Assembly (NCBI GenBank): GCA_963682055.1 | Contig: OY821748.1 | Coordinates: 31,541,661 to 31,605,660 of the forward strand | Length of the DNA stretch: 64,000 nt | From: Primula veris | Lineage: Eukaryota; Streptophyta; Magnoliopsida; Ericales; Primulaceae | Direction of reading: 5' to 3' | Shown here: positions 1 to 12,655 of the stretch, in pieces | How the letters are laid out: every line of letters starts with the position of its first letter | How positions within the stretch are numbered: position 1 is the first letter of the stretch | Made by a program: the position numbers and the translations under genes | Notes under the pieces: generated by a model | Databases searched by the model: none | Seen by the model: the letters and a program-made list of their open reading frames with translations, nothing else | What the model was told of the DNA's origin: nothing

Positions 1-1892
1 GGCGAAGAGATTTTATCTCATCGATCGATACTCTCCTACATCCGCTGGCGGGTGAATCTATCCCATCGTTGACAGTGAATTTACTCTCCTACACCGTCAT
101 GTGTGTCAATCAAACCCACTCTCTTTTTGAAACGAGAAAATGATTTGATACCATGTATATTGCCCTTGAGAGGCAACTTTGAGATACTCGCAAAGTTGTC
201 TATAAGTTTTCTTTTACACATTCTCCAAACTAGTTATCCGATTAGTTATAAATCATCTTTTTGGAGAAATTAACCACATCATAAACAACATTTACCAGGT
301 ATATAAATTTTTATAGATTTGTCTTTTTTTAGTCTCTCATCGTTTTTATCTAAAGATAGGTAGATGACGGATTAAGCATGTCTGATATTGTGTGTTTACT
401 AACTTTTGAATGCAAATATTTTGTTACTGCACCTGAGGTGATCTCTTTTATAATCAGTATATGTGGAATACAACTAAGTTATAGTATATGGATTGTTATT
501 GAAGTATTTTTAAATTATACGAGAGTCCATGTTAATTTGTTTGCAACATCAGGAGGGGAGGTATATTATTAATAACATTATGGGACCCATCTTATATGAT
601 GTTTATTTAAATAATTTTATATCATGTTTATTAGGATTATATAGAGCATAATAAGCCTATATGATGTTCATAATATATATAATTAGTTTACAAATTGTAG
701 CGGTTTTTCAAATCATGCAAATAAACATGTGGTAAAGGTAAGATGATGTATAAAGTTTCATAATATTGTTGATGGGTTTGGCTTGTATGTTAGTGTGTAA
801 TGAATTGATAGTACAGTATATAAGATTTAACTATAATATTCAATATACAAAATTTGGATAAAAAAATAAGAAAAAGAAAAGGTAGGAGTATAATTTTATA
901 AAATGAAATTTGAAAATATATTTGGTAAATTCTTCACTGAAACAAGCCCCAATTTTTAGCCTGTATTTATTAAAAGAAAATTTGGCATGTGTTAGATTCC
1001 GTCTAAAAACTCAAAGTTGATTTCAAATCTTCGCTAGGGTAAAGTCTCAAATCTATAATTTATAATTTTTTTCTTGGGCTGATGATACCCCTTTTGAGAA
1101 CAAATTGTTTTTCTCTTTCTCAACAATTTGCGTAAATTAGCATTCAATTGGATTTATAGGAATCCCCACGGATTAGTTTGGAAACACTTCCCTGTTCCCG
1201 ACCCAAACTTGTGAAATATCTTACTGTCACCCTCACAATACTGGTTTCGGAAAAAAAGGGTTTCCCTTTGAATTCTTTTCCTTGACTGTTTGACGCATGT
1301 TATGTAGTTTTATCATTTACTTTTTTAGTTGGACAACCAAATGCAGTCCAAATATTAGGATAACACTAAGTTGTAACCAAATGTTATCCAGAGTTTGAGC
1401 AAAACAACAAAGCATTTGATGTGGCTAACCAAGCATAGCTCTTCTTGTGCGCAATAAAATACAAAACTGAGCTTAAAAGAAACAACCAAGGCCTAAAGTT
1501 GCAACTGGATGAGGCCTGAATAAGCTTAAAGAATGAGGCCTGAATTAGCTTTATTCAAAAGAATTTATCCTCTCTAGGTTGTCTCTCTTAGTCTCTTAGG
1601 AATTTATCACAGGGTTATACAATTTCATGTGTTGTTTTTCTAAGTATATACTGAAATATAGTAAATCAATTTGATATAACTATGTTTTTATCTCGCCTTA
1701 CGTTTAGTTTGTGAAGAAAGAATTTATATACTAACCAAATAATATCTATCCTCTAGGTTGTATCTCTTATTAATCAATCTCAGGGTTTTACTATTTCATG
1801 TGCTTATCTAGATAAATACTGAAATATAAAAGATTAACCCTGATAGAACTACGTTTTTATTTAACTTTCAAGCCTTTCCTTTGCGATTCACT
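1..1892. other. Non-coding stretch with a degenerate direct repeat
   Basis: I see no coding exon here; short ORFs such as the one at 378-572 have no recognisable motif. A degenerate direct repeat of roughly 110-130 bp is visible at about 1,560-1,690 and 1,745-1,862. Both copies share the order ATTTATCCTCTCTAGG-like, CAGGGTT, ATTTCATGTG, ACTGAAATATA and ACTATG/ACTACG followed by TTTTTAT. Its origin is unknown. Confidence 0.4.
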
Positions 1893-2237
1893 CAACAGTG
1901 AAACTGTTAAATTTGGTCATGTCACTTTCTTCTGGAATGGCAACCGCTCTGGTTATTTTGAAACTGAAATGGAATTCCATTCAACGTTCAACCAAAGATG
2001 AAGCCGTGCAAATAGCTGAGAAGACGAGGGATGCTATTTGATTAGCAAGTTCCAGCAGGTTATTTATGAATTCCAGTCACTTCTCAAATCAACTATAAAA
2101 ATTTGTACCTGTCATATACTCACTTTCTACCCTTTTTATAGGTACGTGTGAATCTACCCAACCGCGATATGGTGGGCCATACAAGTGACATTAATGCCAC
2201 GGTTGTGGCTTGCAAGGCGGCTGGTGAAGTTGTCAAG
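1893..2237 (+). pseudogene. 2,3-bisphosphoglycerate-independent phosphoglycerate mutase fragment (two exons)
   Basis: The family interconverts 3- and 2-phosphoglycerate in cytosolic glycolysis. Exon a (about 1,893-2,058) reads [20 protein letters not shown] at 1,897-1,956, a hallmark stretch of plant enzymes. The reading then loses about ten expected residues, changes frame (FNVQPKMK in one frame, AVQIAEKTRDAI in the next) and meets a stop before KFQQ. Exon b (2,142-2,237) reads VRVNLPNRDMVGHTSDINAT and on to VVK. The intron 2,059-2,141 keeps GT and AG ends, and a clean GT donor follows at 2,238. Only the C-terminal third of a ~560-residue protein is represented, so this is a non-functional fragment. 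The next recognisable exon downstream belongs to a different gene (U2AF65). Family identity is firm; how the fragment arrived is inference. Confidence 0.85.
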
Positions 2238-2885
2238 GTATGTTAGTTGGATGCCATATAATTGCAAATTTATATGTTTTGTTGGATTATATATTAGAGG
2301 TATGCTTGTAAAGATCATTCATTAGTTTTTTTCTCGTGTGCTTGGTGAAAAAATTTGTACTTGGAGTAAAGAACACTGATTAGTTCAAGTATAAAATAGA
2401 TGAGAATTAGAGTATTTATTGGAAAGAAGTATGCTATATTAAACTTCAAGAAAGTAAAAAAAATAAAAAATATGTAATATATTTTTGGTTGCTACACTTT
2501 TTGTTAGGTTAAGCAACTATGCTAGATATTTTAGGAGTTGGCTAAAATTCTGAATTTCATGTTTTAGACACCAATCTGCAAATTTTTTTTGCATCTGGTT
2601 TAGATTGTGAATTTTGATAGGTTGGTATAGTAATTTTTGATTAATCAATGTTGATAGGCTAGTGTACACAAGTGATATTTTTCTGTATTATTCTGCACAT
2701 ACAAGCGCCCACGTGAGGAGTGAGCACTGCAACTTGTAGGTTCTTTTAAGAGTACCTCTTGTTGATAATATCCGCCTGGGATGTTTAAGAAGATTAGAGA
2801 TAAGAGCCTTCGATTTTTGTAGAAAGTACTTTAGTGTGCTAATTATCATATCCATGTATAACTTTTTACATTTTTTTGTTCTTAG

Positions 2886-4759
2886 GGAGTTGCTGTGAGC
2901 GTTTGCAGACCTAGTGATTATAACCCCTCATTAGCTGCAGTACTTGGGCCTAGACAGCCTAATCCTCGGCTTAACTTATCTATTGTCGGATTATCTGCCG
3001 GGTAAGCCCGTAAAACTTGTTATTTAAACCTTGTTTGTTGCATTTTTTTTCTTAAAAGCTGGACGCAATTGGTCGAACAGCGAGGTTTTATGGTTCCGTA
3101 GATTGAAAAGGCTAGAATCCTTAAGCTTGATGTACCCAACTCTTTTCAACATTGAAAAGTTTATCTTATTTGCTTAGAAGCTGCAACCAAACAATTCCTT
3201 AATTTGGTTATCAGGCTCATATCAAAATTCAGAAGTAATGATTTTTTATTTATTTAATTCTTTAGACTATTGGAAGGAGTCACCTGTTTAGCTATTTGTA
3301 TACATATTGACCGATCCTAGAGGCTAGAACTGGCAGTTAGAAAAGAGATGAATCAGCAGTAAAATGTTAATGCCAATGAGAGGCTTGAATGAATTTTTAG
3401 TTACTTTTCTGTTGACTGTAGAGATGTTAAATGAACAGAAATTCTGCAAGAAAAGTCATTAGAGACACTTTTAGTTGGTTTTTTTGCTAGAATTCCAGAT
3501 ACAGGGTGAACCGAGTTTATCAAAAACCAGGAACAAATCAAATAATGAATGCAATTGCTAATGGTGATAAAACATGTCCATTTAAATATTTAGTGGTTGA
3601 TTGCTTTTTGCGAGCTCTTAGGAGCTCCTATCTCAAGCTGTAAAAGCTTAACTTGAAAAAAATCGGAAAGCTGTGTGGTGTGCGAATGAAGCTGTGTAAT
3701 AGCAAATTTTGACCTTTCTCTACTGGGTTCTTTAGTTCAGAAAGTTCTAGTTTTGGTTGCTTATATATGTCAGTTCTTGTGATTTTGCGGTTTTATACAT
3801 TACTCGTTTGGCTATATTGATAATCAACTTAATCCCCTATTTTCTTCTGTTTATAACTTTCTCTGAGAGAAGCTTTTTCTAAAAGTATGAAATGCATAAG
3901 CTTATGCACTTCTCTTCTTGCTATCCAATAATTTCCTTATAATGATTCTGTGATTTGCGAAATCGAAATGGCATTAAATTTAAGAATTGACTATGAAGGT
4001 GCTTGTGTTGTGTAAACAATGTGAGATATTTAAATCGGTGCTTTTTACTACTCATTTCAAATAAACAATGTTAAAGTCCTAATGGTATTCATGAAGTAGA
4101 TATCTTTTGAAATACACATCAGATATCCAGTTCTCTTGATTTTAAATCTCCACCTTTTTAAAACTTAGTTTTTTTTTTTTTTGTATCCTTTGTTGTCTTT
4201 TATCTTGCAATATATAAATCTGTTTTAAGTTGCTTACCATGAATTTATCAATCTATTACAGAGCTCTGCATGGTTTTGATATCGTCAAGGATAGAGACAG
4301 AAAATTCAAAGGATATGGGTTCTGCGTGTATCAGGTGATTAAATATGTTAATGAGCCTTTAATCATGGTCTGTTGCTTCTTAGCATTGTTTTTCATGACA
4401 AAAAAACATAAGGTTTTTAACTTATTTTAGCTTAATTATGTTTTATATTCTAAATGTTGGGAATATATGAAGGATAGGATAGCACGTTAAAGTTATGAGA
4501 AAAGATAAAGCCACATCTACCAGCTTACTATCATAATTTCATTAGGAAACTAACTGAAGGCATCTATAGTAATAGTTTACTGCTGGTGATACGGCTTTTA
4601 GCCTTTCATGAGGTAGGAAAAATTATACAACTTTTTATTTTACATAATAATCTGAAGTTAATTTTATCAGGATCCTGTGGTTACAGACATTGCTTGTGCT
4701 GCTCTTAATGAATTGAAAATGGGGGGAAAGACTCTTACTGTCAGACGTGCTACAATAAG
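2886..4759 (+). pseudogene. U2AF65 (U2 snRNP auxiliary factor large subunit) fragment, three exons
   Basis: U2AF65 binds the polypyrimidine tract in 3' splice-site recognition. Exon 1 (2,886-3,001) encodes GVAVSVCRPSDYNPSLAA and then a GPRQPNPRLNL segment, the linker between RRM1 and RRM2. Exon 2 (4,262-4,334) encodes ALHGFDIVKDRDRKFKGYGF followed by CVYQ, which holds the RNP-1 motif of RRM2. Exon 3 (4,671-4,759) encodes VVTDIACAALNELKMGGKTL and then TVRRA, the end of RRM2. All three keep AG acceptors and GT donors. The exon that should carry GGLEGPDRIFVGGLPYYF (RNP-2, start of RRM2) is not visible between 3,002 and 4,261, and neither RRM1 nor the C-terminal UHM domain is seen in the window. 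It is therefore an internal gene fragment rather than a working gene. It follows the phosphoglycerate mutase fragment on the same strand. Confidence 0.85.
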
Positions 4760-5825
4760 GTATGTCTGTGTTATATGTGACTGCGAACAGATCGGAAATT
4801 ACATTCTCTCCCTCTCTCTAAAAACATACTCCTAATATATATATATAAAGAGAGAGACATTGATTCATACAGAAGATCTACCCAACCAAATTCAAATAAT
4901 AAGGTCGACTCCTAATATTTTTTAATGTCTTAGTTAAATAATACTCATTATTATTATTATTATATATGTACAAATATCAATTACTATATGTTTTTTGTAA
5001 TTATGGGAGATTTTTTCATTCTAGTCAAATGGAGAGGGGGGGTGATGTCCCGATCTCTGACAAAGAGTGAATTTTCCCCCCTAGATATTACATGTTTTTG
5101 TTAAGGTTTGGGTTTCTGCAAATACTAAAAACTGAAACTGCAAAAGCTCGTATTTACAAAATCCTAAATACCCGATGTACAACACCTCAGCCTTCCAAAA
5201 TGAATTGAAAGGTTCATAAGAATCAAATTACTGCGTGTAGTTTAAGCTCAGTAGTTTTGGTTTCTAGTAACTTGTAAAGTTCTCGCTGGAGCAGATAAAG
5301 GGTAATATTTACTTCTGTTCTATAAATCAAGCAAGTTGTAAACATAATGAACCAGTTATTTATCCCTTTCTAAAAGATAACCCTCCTAATTTGCTTCAAT
5401 ACTGCAGCCAAACAAACACCAAAAATCTTGGAATTTTGAATATAAAATGATTTTCTATGGACCTCTTTTCATCAAAACTATACCAAATTCTACATGTTCT
5501 TTCCATCTTAACTTGGGGGATTTATTTTGAAAATTAAATTTTAAATTCCTTTGTTTTTCCTTTCCTTGAATAAAAAATGAAGACGAAAGTAGTTTTAAGC
5601 TATTAGGGACAATGTGTATTTTATTTTTATCTTTCAGTCAGTTAGATGTAACTATGTAGACCAGGTTAATATAAACTATTTGGCGTTTTAACTCTAATTT
5701 TTTGAAATTATATTCTTGATCTTTGACACAACCTATTTGTAATTGGTACTAGATGATAATTTAATTGTTCGGATGTATTTATTACAAAGTTACTTTCACC
5801 TTTTTGTTGAATATTGCCTGTAGTG
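4760..5825. other. Non-coding stretch
   Basis: No exon of the U2AF C-terminal UHM domain or of any other gene was recognised. The segment holds a short TA/GA simple repeat near 4,834-4,857 and an ATT repeat near 4,949-4,962. Confidence 0.4.
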
Positions 5826-6558
5826 GATAATTGTGTTGCAAAAGGCTTTAAAGTCTTTGTTTATTCAGTATTTTATATGTATATGTATGTGAAAGAATTT
5901 TGTATACCCTAGAGAAAATTTAATGTTTTGAAAACTCTTTTTTTGTGTGCATCTTAACTAGATCTGGAAATAATACTCCTAATTCATTAATTGATTTGTC
6001 CGATCAATGTGAGAAGATAGGTTTGATCGTCAAGTTATGGCTGATTGTATATAATCCGTGTTCCTCTGTTTGTGATTGATGAATGTTATGTATGCTTAGT
6101 CAAGCTGTTGTATTTAAATTACATTCAATGAAGGTTAAAAAAGCAATTTGATTGTAGTTTGCTTTGTTTATTCTCGTTTTCTGACTATTGTTTAATCTTA
6201 AGTTAGTGGTATTTCTTGATTCATTCTTGATCACACATGTACAGTTTGTTGCTTCTTTGATAAGTAAAAAATGTTTTGGCTTGGAAGGCTATAATCCATT
6301 TGGATGTATAGCTTATTTCGCCGTAAGCCCTTACTATGGGGTTTACGCCTTCTTTGCTTTAAAGGTGCAGCCACACAATCCTCTGTTTGCTTGGATACAC
6401 CTTAAGAGCTGCAACTTTTTAAATAAGTTGCAACTAAAGTGTACAAATACATATGTAAAAGGCCTTTTTCTGGTTTTAGTTTATATGGAGCAAATAAGCA
6501 CATAAGCTGGTTTTGCAGTTGATTTTAGTAGTTTACAGAATGCAAATAAGGGAACACT
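5826..6558. repeat. Direct duplication, copy A (~733 bp)
   Basis: This stretch is repeated almost base for base at 7,683-8,416. The few differences include ATGGCTG/AGGGCTG, AATGTTATG/AATGCTATG and GAAGGCTATAA/TAAGGCTACAA. The left copy stops exactly where an LTR-like terminus (TGTCACGCCCCG) begins, after the shared bases GGGAACAC. The 105-residue open frame at 6,188-6,505 inside it has no recognisable motif. Confidence 0.9.
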
Positions 6559-7682
6559 GTCACGCCCCGAATTCCATAAAAACGGATATCGAGGCATGAC
6601 TTTTTTAAAACAAAAGGAAAAAGAACCTGTTGGTACGAAATAAAAAAAAAATTAAAAGAAAACACTAGCGAGCTAAAGGAACTATTAAACAATTAATAAA
6701 AGTGTTTGACAAACGCGGCTACAAGACGAGATAAAATAAACGAATGTAAATTGCCCGTAGTCTACAACCTCAAAATATAAAATGAATGAAAAGAAAGCGG
6801 AAGCCCCAAACCCATGATACCGCGCTAATGCACCTAGCCAACGCCTCAACCTAATTTGTACCTGAAAGACAAAAATTGTAACGGTGAGTCCCACGCACAT
6901 AACTAGACGGGACGGCACCACAAATACCGTCACTCCATCCCTTAAATGCAAGAGCTCACAAATTCTACAACTACGATAATCGACGTATAAAAAGAAATAT
7001 AATAACATTCTACAACGGGATAAAATTAAATAAATTAAATATCATCAACACACATCAATAGCATACATGGACCTCTCACGCCACCTACCCCGGTCCGTAA
7101 GGTAGGTCATTCCCTATCCCTACGGCCGTCTTCTGTCCCCGGAATTAGGGAAAGACAGAGACCATTGCAACATAAAAGTAGATTTATAGTGCGTACTTGG
7201 ACCTCTCACGCCACTCGCCCCAGTCCGTAAGACGAGTCATTCCCTATCCCCTCGGCCGTCTTCTGTCCCCGGAATTAGGGAGAGACAGAGACCATTGCCA
7301 CTACAGCTAAAACACAAGGCCTCGGCCAATAATATAAAATCATCCAATTAACACAATCTCATATGTATAAATATTAAGGCCTCGGCCGATAATATTATAC
7401 TAATCAAATAACACCATCTTACACGTCACTTAACGTAATACAATATAACACATAACCACATGTACTAAATTCGCAACTAGCCAAACAACTCCAATAGCGT
7501 AAAATCCCATTCGGGCATTTTAACAAACACCTTGTATGCACAATCTAAAACTCATCTCTATTCAACAATATTTTACCCAATTCTATCAACAACCATAATA
7601 ACATATATTTAACGCATAAAACACGCAAACCCATCAATATTCTCATCAATCCGAAATTGTATATGTATATGTATGTGAAATT
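6559..7682. mobile_element. Truncated LTR-like element between two duplicated flanks
   Basis: The left end TGTCACGCCCCGAATTCC is the same kind of terminus as the complete insertion at 60,403-62,617, which has TGTCACGCCCCGG and a 5-bp target duplication. No matching right terminus is present: the block ends in TATATGTATATGTATGTGAAA next to duplication copy A'. It carries two 130-bp tandem units and a short GGCCTCGGCC-containing repeat near 7,317 and 7,378. No protein motif is recognisable. I infer a partial, probably minus-oriented LTR from the termini; the family is not identified. Confidence 0.55.
7068..7300. repeat. 130-bp tandem repeat (two copies) with conserved hairpin
   Basis: The two copies start with TGGACCTCTCACGCCAC at 7,068 and 7,198. 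Copy 1 contains ACCTACC and GGTAGGT as potential stem arms; copy 2 has ACTCGCC and GACGAGT at the same places. A second potential stem joins TTCCCTA to TAGGGAA (TAGGGAG in copy 2). The changes in the first stem are largely compensatory. Confidence 0.75.
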
Positions 7683-8416
7683 GGATAATTGTGTTGCAAA
7701 AGGCTTTAAAGTCTTTGTTTATTCAGTATTTTATATGTATATGTATGTGAAAGAATTTTGTATACCCTAGGGAAAATTTAATGTTTTGAAAACTATTTTT
7801 TTATGTGCATCTTAACTAGATCTGGAAATAATACTCCTAATTCATTAATTGATTTGTCCGATCAATGTGAGAAGATAGGTTTGATCGTCAAGTTAGGGCT
7901 GATTGTATATAATCCGTGTTCCTCTGTTTGTGATTGATGAATGCTATGTATGCTTAGTCAAGCTGTTGTATTTAAATTACATTCAATGAAGGTTAAAAAA
8001 GCAATTTGATTGTAGTTTGCTTTGTTTATTCTCGTTTTCTGACTATTGTTTAATCTTAAGTTAGTGGTATTTCTTGATTCATTCTTGATCACACATGTAC
8101 AGTTTGTTGCTTCTTTGATAAGTAAAAAATGTTTTGGCTTGTAAGGCTACAATCCATTTGGATGTATAGCTTATTTCGCCGTAAGCCCTTACTATGGGGT
8201 TTACGCCTTCTTTGCTTTAAAGGTGCAGCCACACAATCCTCTGTTTGCTTGGATACACCTTAAGAGCTGCAACTTTTTAAATAAGTTGCAACTAAAGTGT
8301 ACAAATACATATGTAAAAGGCCTTTTTCTGGTTTTAGTTTATATGGAGCAAATAAGCACATAAGCTGGTTTTGCAGTTGATTTTAGTAGTTTACAGAATG
8401 CAAATAAGGGAACACA
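7683..8416. repeat. Direct duplication, copy A'
   Basis: Near-identical to 5,826-6,558. To its right the sequence continues ACTGTATTTTTTAAG, which looks like the uninterrupted original flank. This suggests A' derives from a version of the locus without the LTR-like insertion. Confidence 0.9.
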
Positions 8417-9266
8417 CTGTATTTTTTAAGCGCACCTTTCATGAGAAAGAATAAGAACTTTATAAGCTTTATTGCTTACACTTAGATTAAGATTTGCGTG
8501 TTGTGCTGAATGTATCTAAAACAAGCACTAAATTATTAATAGTTGCAGCCACACTGGACCAAATTTGATTATTTGCTTTAAAGTAACTTAATTATTTTGA
8601 TCACCTTTTCATACTTAGTTATAGTTGGCCTTGATTGGTTGAATTCTTCAAGCCTAGTTTTTTTGTTTAAAAACCTGGAATCCATTGGGTTCATCGACTT
8701 AAAGTTGACAATTTCAGTTTTGGGGGTAGAAACAGCTTAGAGATTAAAGCTGGATGAACCCAATTATTTTCAGAATGTTCAAAGTCCAGCTTATATCTTG
8801 GAAAGTGCAACCAATTAAAGCCCTGTGAGACGGCTTATATTCCATCTTAATTGTTGTTTAGGGATGTTTTCCTTGAGAACGAAAATATTTTCAAATTCAA
8901 CAGTTGTGTGGATTGTTGGGTGTGGTAAACATGATAAAGCTGCATATCAATTTTATTATTGAATTGGTCCTCATGTCCATCAATTAACTGTAGTTATTTC
9001 ACTTGGAATCTGCTTTCCTGTTCCTATTTTATATTGTTTCTTATATGGTTTAATACACGTCATATTAAAGTTGTGCACAGTTTTGACAGGGTAAATTTGG
9101 TCTTTGTTTGAAGAGAACAAGAAAGGTGAAGGAGAGAGCATATACATTTCTGAAATTTTGGGCGGTAGTTTAAAAGATATGATGAATTAAATAAGAGGCC
9201 AAATTAAACACGTCTCTATTTAAAAAAAAATTAAACATGTATGTTATCTCTCACGCACTGTCTCTC

Positions 9267-9306
<40 letters not shown>

Positions 9307-12300
9307 CTAAGCCAAACAGATCCACGCACACACCATAAGACTAGAAATTCGTGAATTAGATCCAATTACACCACTGCCACGTGTCCCTAGCCTCACCCCC
9401 CTCGAACAGATGACGTGGCGCTTGTGATTCCTGGAGAGCCGTAGTAGCGTATGATGGAGAGAGAGAGAGGGAGTATTAGTGGTGGTAACAACGATGAGAT
9501 GGGTTCGGTTTTTATATCCCGGAGTTTGGAAGAAGAGTCACGCTCCCCCCCCCCCCCACCCCCCCACACACACACCACCCAGTGAGTTTTATTTATTACC
9601 AAATATTACTCTTTTTGTTTTTTTCTTTCTTGCTATTATTATTATTCTATTCAACCATTGATCTCTCTCTCTATATATATATACTCATAATTGGTAGAAT
9701 TATTTAGATTTTATACCCACTTTTTTTACTTCACACAATTAGAACTAGAAACAATCTGATATACATTTTCAACCCTTTTTTTTTGCTAAACTTTCTAGGC
9801 TAATCCACATGCTTATTTGGTTGTTAATTGTATTATTGGGAAAATAGATGTGAGACATGCCTTAGTTTATTTTTCCAACATGAATGATTGTAAATGTTTT
9901 TGGACTTGTTCATTCCATGATATGGATATTTATTTTAAAGATTTTTAGGTGGTCTATTGATTTATTCTGAGAACTTAGATTGTCGTTTTATTGTGTGAAT
10001 TATTGTTTCTCCTCTTATCTGAGAGTTAAAAAAAATTAAAGCTTATGTTGGAACATTATCACATGTTAGAACAGCTTATGTTACGGGTAAGTATGCATAT
10101 TGATTTAAATATGAGAATCTCCCTACTGACCCTACATATTGTTATGCTCCTATTTAATGTTCATCACAGGAGAAAATTTAAAAGATTTTGTTAATAAACC
10201 CAAGATCACAGGTTTCTGTTTTCCTTTGATCAAATATAAAAGAAAACATATTAAAGACAACCCTCGTAGAACATGTCATTTAAAAAAATACAAAACAGAG
10301 GAGTTTGTACAGGGTCATAAATTTTGTTAACAAATGGTACAAACAAAACAATGTTATTTTTAATACTTTGAGTTAAATGGTTACTAAAGCAGGTACTTTC
10401 AATAGTCATTAGCATTCATCTATATATACTCATAACATATATGAGTTCAGTTTAGTGAGAGAAATGGATTAAGGAGACTACTACCCATCTTTGATTTACG
10501 TGATTAAAACTGTGATTGCAACGTAAATTCCACTGAAAAAAAACCTTGGTTTCATATTAGTCCTTTTGGTGTAACACACTTAACGTGCATGGGGAATTTA
10601 TTAAAACAGTTGAAGGTGGATCATAGCAATTTTGTACCGAATTTACTAATATGATTTGATAGAAGTATTGTATGGGCACGAACTATTTCAAACCTTTAGT
10701 AGTTCCACTTATTGTTGTTACACTGAGATTTTGATCAAAATCCTTGGAATAAATGATTATACACATGTTGAAGACCTGGGTTTAGCAGTTTTTATCTTTT
10801 TGGTGTTCTTTGTTGCTTTATTTAGTTACATCGGGAACCTTTTTGTGAAGCTAAGCTGTAACAAAGTTAGATACATATTCAATTTGTTTTTGTATTAAGC
10901 AATTTTTTTTTATTTTGTGCTTTTTTGTGTCCCTTGTTTGGTTTCAGCTTTAACCTTTAGTTTTCTTGTTAATAAAAGCTTGAATTGATTTGATAAAAAT
11001 CTAAGAATCTCTCTTGACTAGAACCTACTACAATTTTTTATAATTTTCTACGATTTTGCTATACGTTTGGTGAATTGGATGAGTTAAATTCAGGCAGCAG
11101 TTTCATGTATCTTGCTTCCTTCTAAGCGTAGAGTGTGTGTTCATTTTAGATCATATAAAGAAATGTCAAAGCCATCCACACTATAGTTTTGTAGTTGAAA
11201 GGATAATAATGCAGGTTTGTTTGGTTGCTACATATAGCTCCAGTTTTAACTCAAAAGTGTTACCACGTTGGTTGCTTGTTTTACTGCCGAGCCTTTTGGT
11301 TTTATTGCCTGGAAAGGTCTTTAACATGTCTTTTTGATTTCTAAACACCTCCTTGACAGTTTCAAATAATTGATATATACCCAAACCTGCATCAATTATG
11401 TAGTATGTTGAAGTTCAACATTTTTAATTGTCGTCATGTTATAAGGCTCGACTCAGCTCTTTGAGAAGAAACTAAGCATTCGGTCAATTTAGTTAGCGAT
11501 CCAATTAGCAAGAAGAGGGAGGGAAAATGAGAATGGGGATTCAAATGGGTCTTGGAAGTAGCTACTTTTTTATATTTGTATGTAACCTAGTTATGGGCAT
11601 TTAACGTCTAAAGAGAACTTCGGCGCATATGTTAATTTTTGTGTTTTTTCGCATATCAGCTTGACGGATATTATCTCGACTGTACGTATACTGTTGTTGT
11701 TGGTAATTATTTTGATTCCGAAGTTCTGTCTCATTTTAAAAGATATTATGTTGTCGTAGTATACCGGGTTACAAAACATAGAATCGTTGTTTTTTTTTTA
11801 AACTGATTTTTTGTCATGTTTTAAGTCCGGTGCTGTTTCTCTAAGCGAGGGTTCATATTGATAGATGATAGCTAGATTTTTGGTCCCTTTTTCACTTTGA
11901 AAAATATGGTTAGAGTGATACTTATACTTTCAGGTTCATTAAACTCAGTCTACCTTGTGAGAGTTAACTCAGTTTTTTGTGTGATCTTCAAACTGTATAA
12001 TTACTTTTGTACAAGGCCGCATACATAGCCTTCATCTATACTCACTGCAGGAAATTAATTCTTGGCTAAGGGTAAAATCCATTTGGGTCTATTAGAGAAA
12101 GATGCACCGTCTTAATCAATAATAGAACAACAATGCTATAAATGTTTTTAACATACTACAGTATTTAATCCAACATGTATGATTTACCCCATGAATAAGT
12201 TTTTTTCAAGTTTTTGTCATTTTTACTATGTATACATTTTACAGACATGAATAAGTTTATATGCGTAATTATGAATTTATACAGGAAGAAAATAATATTA

Positions 12301-12655
12301 AAAAACTTAAAGGATATTTTGTTAGAACTGCACGTGTGAGAATGGACGTATACTTGTTTGTATAATGATTGTCTTTTTGTTCAATTTGATGCGCCCAATA
12401 TGGATTATTGTCTAGTTTTGAGTGTTATTTAACTATGTATCGAAATTTATGGTGAATATGTATATACATGAATGAAAATAGTAGTCATTTGTATTAATGT
12501 TTTTAGTGTTGGTTTATCACATTCTTGCTATTTAGTTTGTTTGTGATTTTGAAAATATTGAATTGAACTAATTTTTTAAGTTAAAATGTAAATTAAAGCT
12601 CTTAGTATATTGGTATACTTATACATTGTTGCAACACAAGGTAAATAATAAATAA
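8417..12655. other. Intergenic DNA without recognised genes
   Basis: No coding exon recognised on either strand. The stretch includes a CT/TA microsatellite at about 9,259-9,306, a C-rich run near 9,545-9,567, and ACGT-core motifs listed separately. The open frames at 9,393-9,661, 10,139-10,330, 10,656-10,898, 11,137-11,384 and 11,591-11,779 are short, low in complexity or lack any family signature. Confidence 0.4.
9376..9420. promoter_or_regulatory. Paired ACGT-core (G-box/ABRE-like) motifs
   Basis: GCCACGTGTC at 9,376-9,385 contains the palindromic G-box CACGTG. TGACGTGGCG at 9,411-9,420 contains a second ACGT core (ABRE-like, reverse reading CCACGTCA). A TTTATATCCC stretch lies near 9,511. 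Paired ACGT elements are typical of bZIP-regulated plant promoters, but no coding exon was recognised nearby. The role is therefore speculative, perhaps a relic or the promoter of an unrecognised transcript. Confidence 0.3.

Noticed and set aside
6188..6505. 105-codon open frame in duplication copy A
   Set aside because: No recognisable domain, and in copy A' the frame shows no sign of conservation as protein; likely chance.
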